This document shows positions 62,992 through 64,000 of a stretch of 64,000 nucleotides of DNA, piece by piece. A program made the translations under genes and the position numbers. The DNA comes from Paraburkholderia mimosarum LMG 23256 = NBRC 106338 (GTDB taxonomy: Bacteria; Pseudomonadota; Gammaproteobacteria; Burkholderiales; Burkholderiaceae). How positions within the stretch are numbered: position 1 is the first letter of the stretch; every line of letters starts with the position of its first letter. The stretch covers positions 124,001 through 188,000 of the forward strand of contig NZ_BBJJ01000005.1 in the NCBI RefSeq assembly GCF_000739815.1, in the 5' to 3' direction. The notes under the pieces were generated by a model. The model saw only the letters and a list, made by a program, of their open reading frames with translations. It was not told the origin of the DNA and did not search any database.

Positions 62992-64000
62992 TCACGACGA
63001 GCGGTAAGCGCTCACGCCCTGCGCTTCTATCGTACGCGAGCCGATCACGAATGCCTCGTCGGGAATGTCCGCAGATAGCGTGTGCGTGCCCGGCCCGTAG
63101 TTGAATACCCACGTGAAGCCGCCGCGCCGGCTCACGCGTATCGCGTCGCCAAGCGGCTGCGGCACGAGGCCGGCTTCGCGCGCGGCGCCCGCAAAAACGG
63201 CCTGCGTGGTCGCGTCGTCGAACAGGCTCGCGAGGTAATGGACCGCCCCGCTCTTCACATAAGCGGGATGCCCGTCGCCGAACGTCGCGCGAACCTCCGG
63301 CACGGCCCATTCGTTTTCGCCCGCGTTCGTCACTGAGCCACCCAGTTCGATCAGGTCACGCCAATGGCGCGCATGGCCTTCCTGCGCGGCAGCCCCATCG
63401 AACTTCACCGGCTCGCTGATGTCCGGCCGCAGCGACTCCACGCGCCACACGCGCAGCGGCAGCAGCGCCGCGAGCGGCCCCGGCGGCAGGTTGGCCGGAA
63501 TCTGCAGATCGATGGTCTTCGAGCCCGTGCGCGGCCCGATTACGATCTGTGCGCCCGACGCCGCGAGACGCTGCGCGAAGTCGTCGGGCACGATGGGCAG
63601 CGGCGGCACGACGATGAGCCGGTAGCCGTCGAGCGGCGCATGCACCGGCACGATATCGACGTCGAAGCCCAGCGAGCGCAGCGCCGAGTAGTACTCCACA
63701 GCAAAGCGCGGATAGTGGAAATCCGCGCCTTGCGGATGGATCTCGAAGAGCCACTTGGCCTCGTAGTCGAATACGAGCGCAACGGGTGTCTTCACGTCGA
63801 AGTCGCGGTCCGCCTTTGCCGCCGCGAGCACCGCCTCGATTTCCCCGGCCACGCGCGCGGCCTCCGCGCTGGCGAGATCAGGCCGGTTATCGGGCGTATT
63901 CAGGCCCGCGTGCATCTGCTCCTGCGCGAACGGCGCCTGGCGCCAGCGAAAATACGACACGCAGCCCGCGCCATGCGCGAAAGCCTCCCAGCTCCATAGG
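62992..64000 (-). CDS. GH42 beta-galactosidase, C-terminal part only
   Basis: The C-terminal 335 residues are present; the rest runs off the right edge. At the right end the open frame reads WSWEAFAHGAGCVSYFRWRQ, the family 42 segment close to the second catalytic glutamate, and FAQEQMHAGL follows. The A4-type trimerisation domain (KTPVALVFDYEAKWLF, VVPPLPIVPDDFAQRL) and a small C-terminal beta domain follow. It hydrolyses beta-galactosides, probably oligosaccharides imported by the ABC transporter downstream. It is the 5' part of the operon as seen here. Confidence 0.9.
   Translation of the reverse strand, partial: LWSWEAFAHGAGCVSYFRWRQAPFAQEQMHAGLNTPDNRPDLASAEAARVAGEIEAVLAAAKADRDFDVKTPVALVFDYEAKWLFEIHPQGADFHYPRFAVEYYSALRSLGFDVDIVPVHAPLDGYRLIVVPPLPIVPDDFAQRLAASGAQIVIGPRTGSKTIDLQIPANLPPGPLAALLPLRVWRVESLRPDISEPVKFDGAAAQEGHARHWRDLIELGGSVTNAGENEWAVPEVRATFGDGHPAYVKSGAVHYLASLFDDATTQAVFAGAAREAGLVPQPLGDAIRVSRRGGFTWVFNYGPGTHTLSADIPDEAFVIGSRTIEAQGVSAYRSS

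Noticed and set aside
1..64000. tRNA, rRNA, CRISPR, insertion sequence or prophage
   Set aside because: Scanning both strands by eye showed no cloverleaf, repeat-spacer array, transposase or integrase pattern.

Overview
The window looks like chromosomal DNA of a Burkholderiaceae species, most likely Paraburkholderia or a close relative. Support comes from the high GC content with strong third-position GC, the DUF4148 and DUF2322-like proteins, the many LysR/AraC/GntR-era regulators next to single catabolic operons, and a non-microcompartment ethanolamine operon. This is inference from composition and gene content; no 16S, tRNA or other phylogenetic marker is present. I see no insertion sequence, prophage, CRISPR array or rRNA/tRNA gene. 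The sequence is about 58 ordinary genes in short operons, with two decayed gene fragments.

Layout. 1-6 kb: a beta-propeller (BNR-type) protein paired with a MoaD/ThiS-like ubiquitin-fold protein, a membrane protein divergent from its likely LysR regulator, an IscS-like cysteine desulfurase and a Bcr/CflA-type MFS exporter. 6-11.4 kb: a Gfo/Idh/MocA oxidoreductase with a SnoaL-like protein, an exported type I phosphodiesterase, an FNR-type oxygen sensor and an orphan secreted protein. 11.5-18.3 kb: two MFS transporters, a DUF2322-like protein, and a CoA-transferase/HMG-CoA-lyase-like operon with its divergent LysR regulator. 18.4-22.7 kb: a YukJ-like protein, a small secreted protein, a VOC protein with divergent LysR regulator, and alanine racemase.

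23-32 kb: a siaABCD signalling operon (phosphatase, kinase, phosphoprotein, diguanylate cyclase) whose SiaA carries a CBS-pair input domain, a patatin-like lipase, a broken acetate kinase remnant, a two-subunit 3-oxoacid CoA-transferase, a beta-lactamase-fold hydrolase and a membrane diguanylate cyclase. 32-38 kb: DUF4148 protein with terminator, a beta-propeller lipoprotein, a GlxA-type AraC regulator divergent from an SDR, and a chemoreceptor. 38-41 kb: the chemoreceptor lies at the end of an operon that starts with a CBS-PAS-GGDEF-EAL protein and is preceded by a near-perfect FNR box, suggesting oxygen control of c-di-GMP and chemotaxis output.

41-46 kb: ethanolamine uptake and breakdown (eat, eutB, eutC, eutR), followed by glgX. 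48.7-55 kb: a GAF-PAS-PAS-GGDEF protein, a PRC-barrel protein, a small membrane protein, a second chemoreceptor and a hypothetical protein that an adjacent AraC regulator probably controls. 56-59.6 kb: a DeoR/GlpR repressor divergent from a NUDIX/YciI pair with a phased operator, a FRG-domain protein and a PNPOx-fold protein. 59.7-64 kb: a sugar ABC transporter (binding protein plus two permeases) downstream of a GH42 beta-galactosidase that runs off the window.

The recurring theme is second-messenger signalling: four GGDEF proteins, one with an EAL domain, and two chemoreceptors lie within about 31 kb. No clearly new defence or mobile system was found. The most interesting points are the FNR-box c-di-GMP/chemoreceptor operon, the variant siaABCD operon, the MoaD-like/propeller pair, and several well-defined operators.
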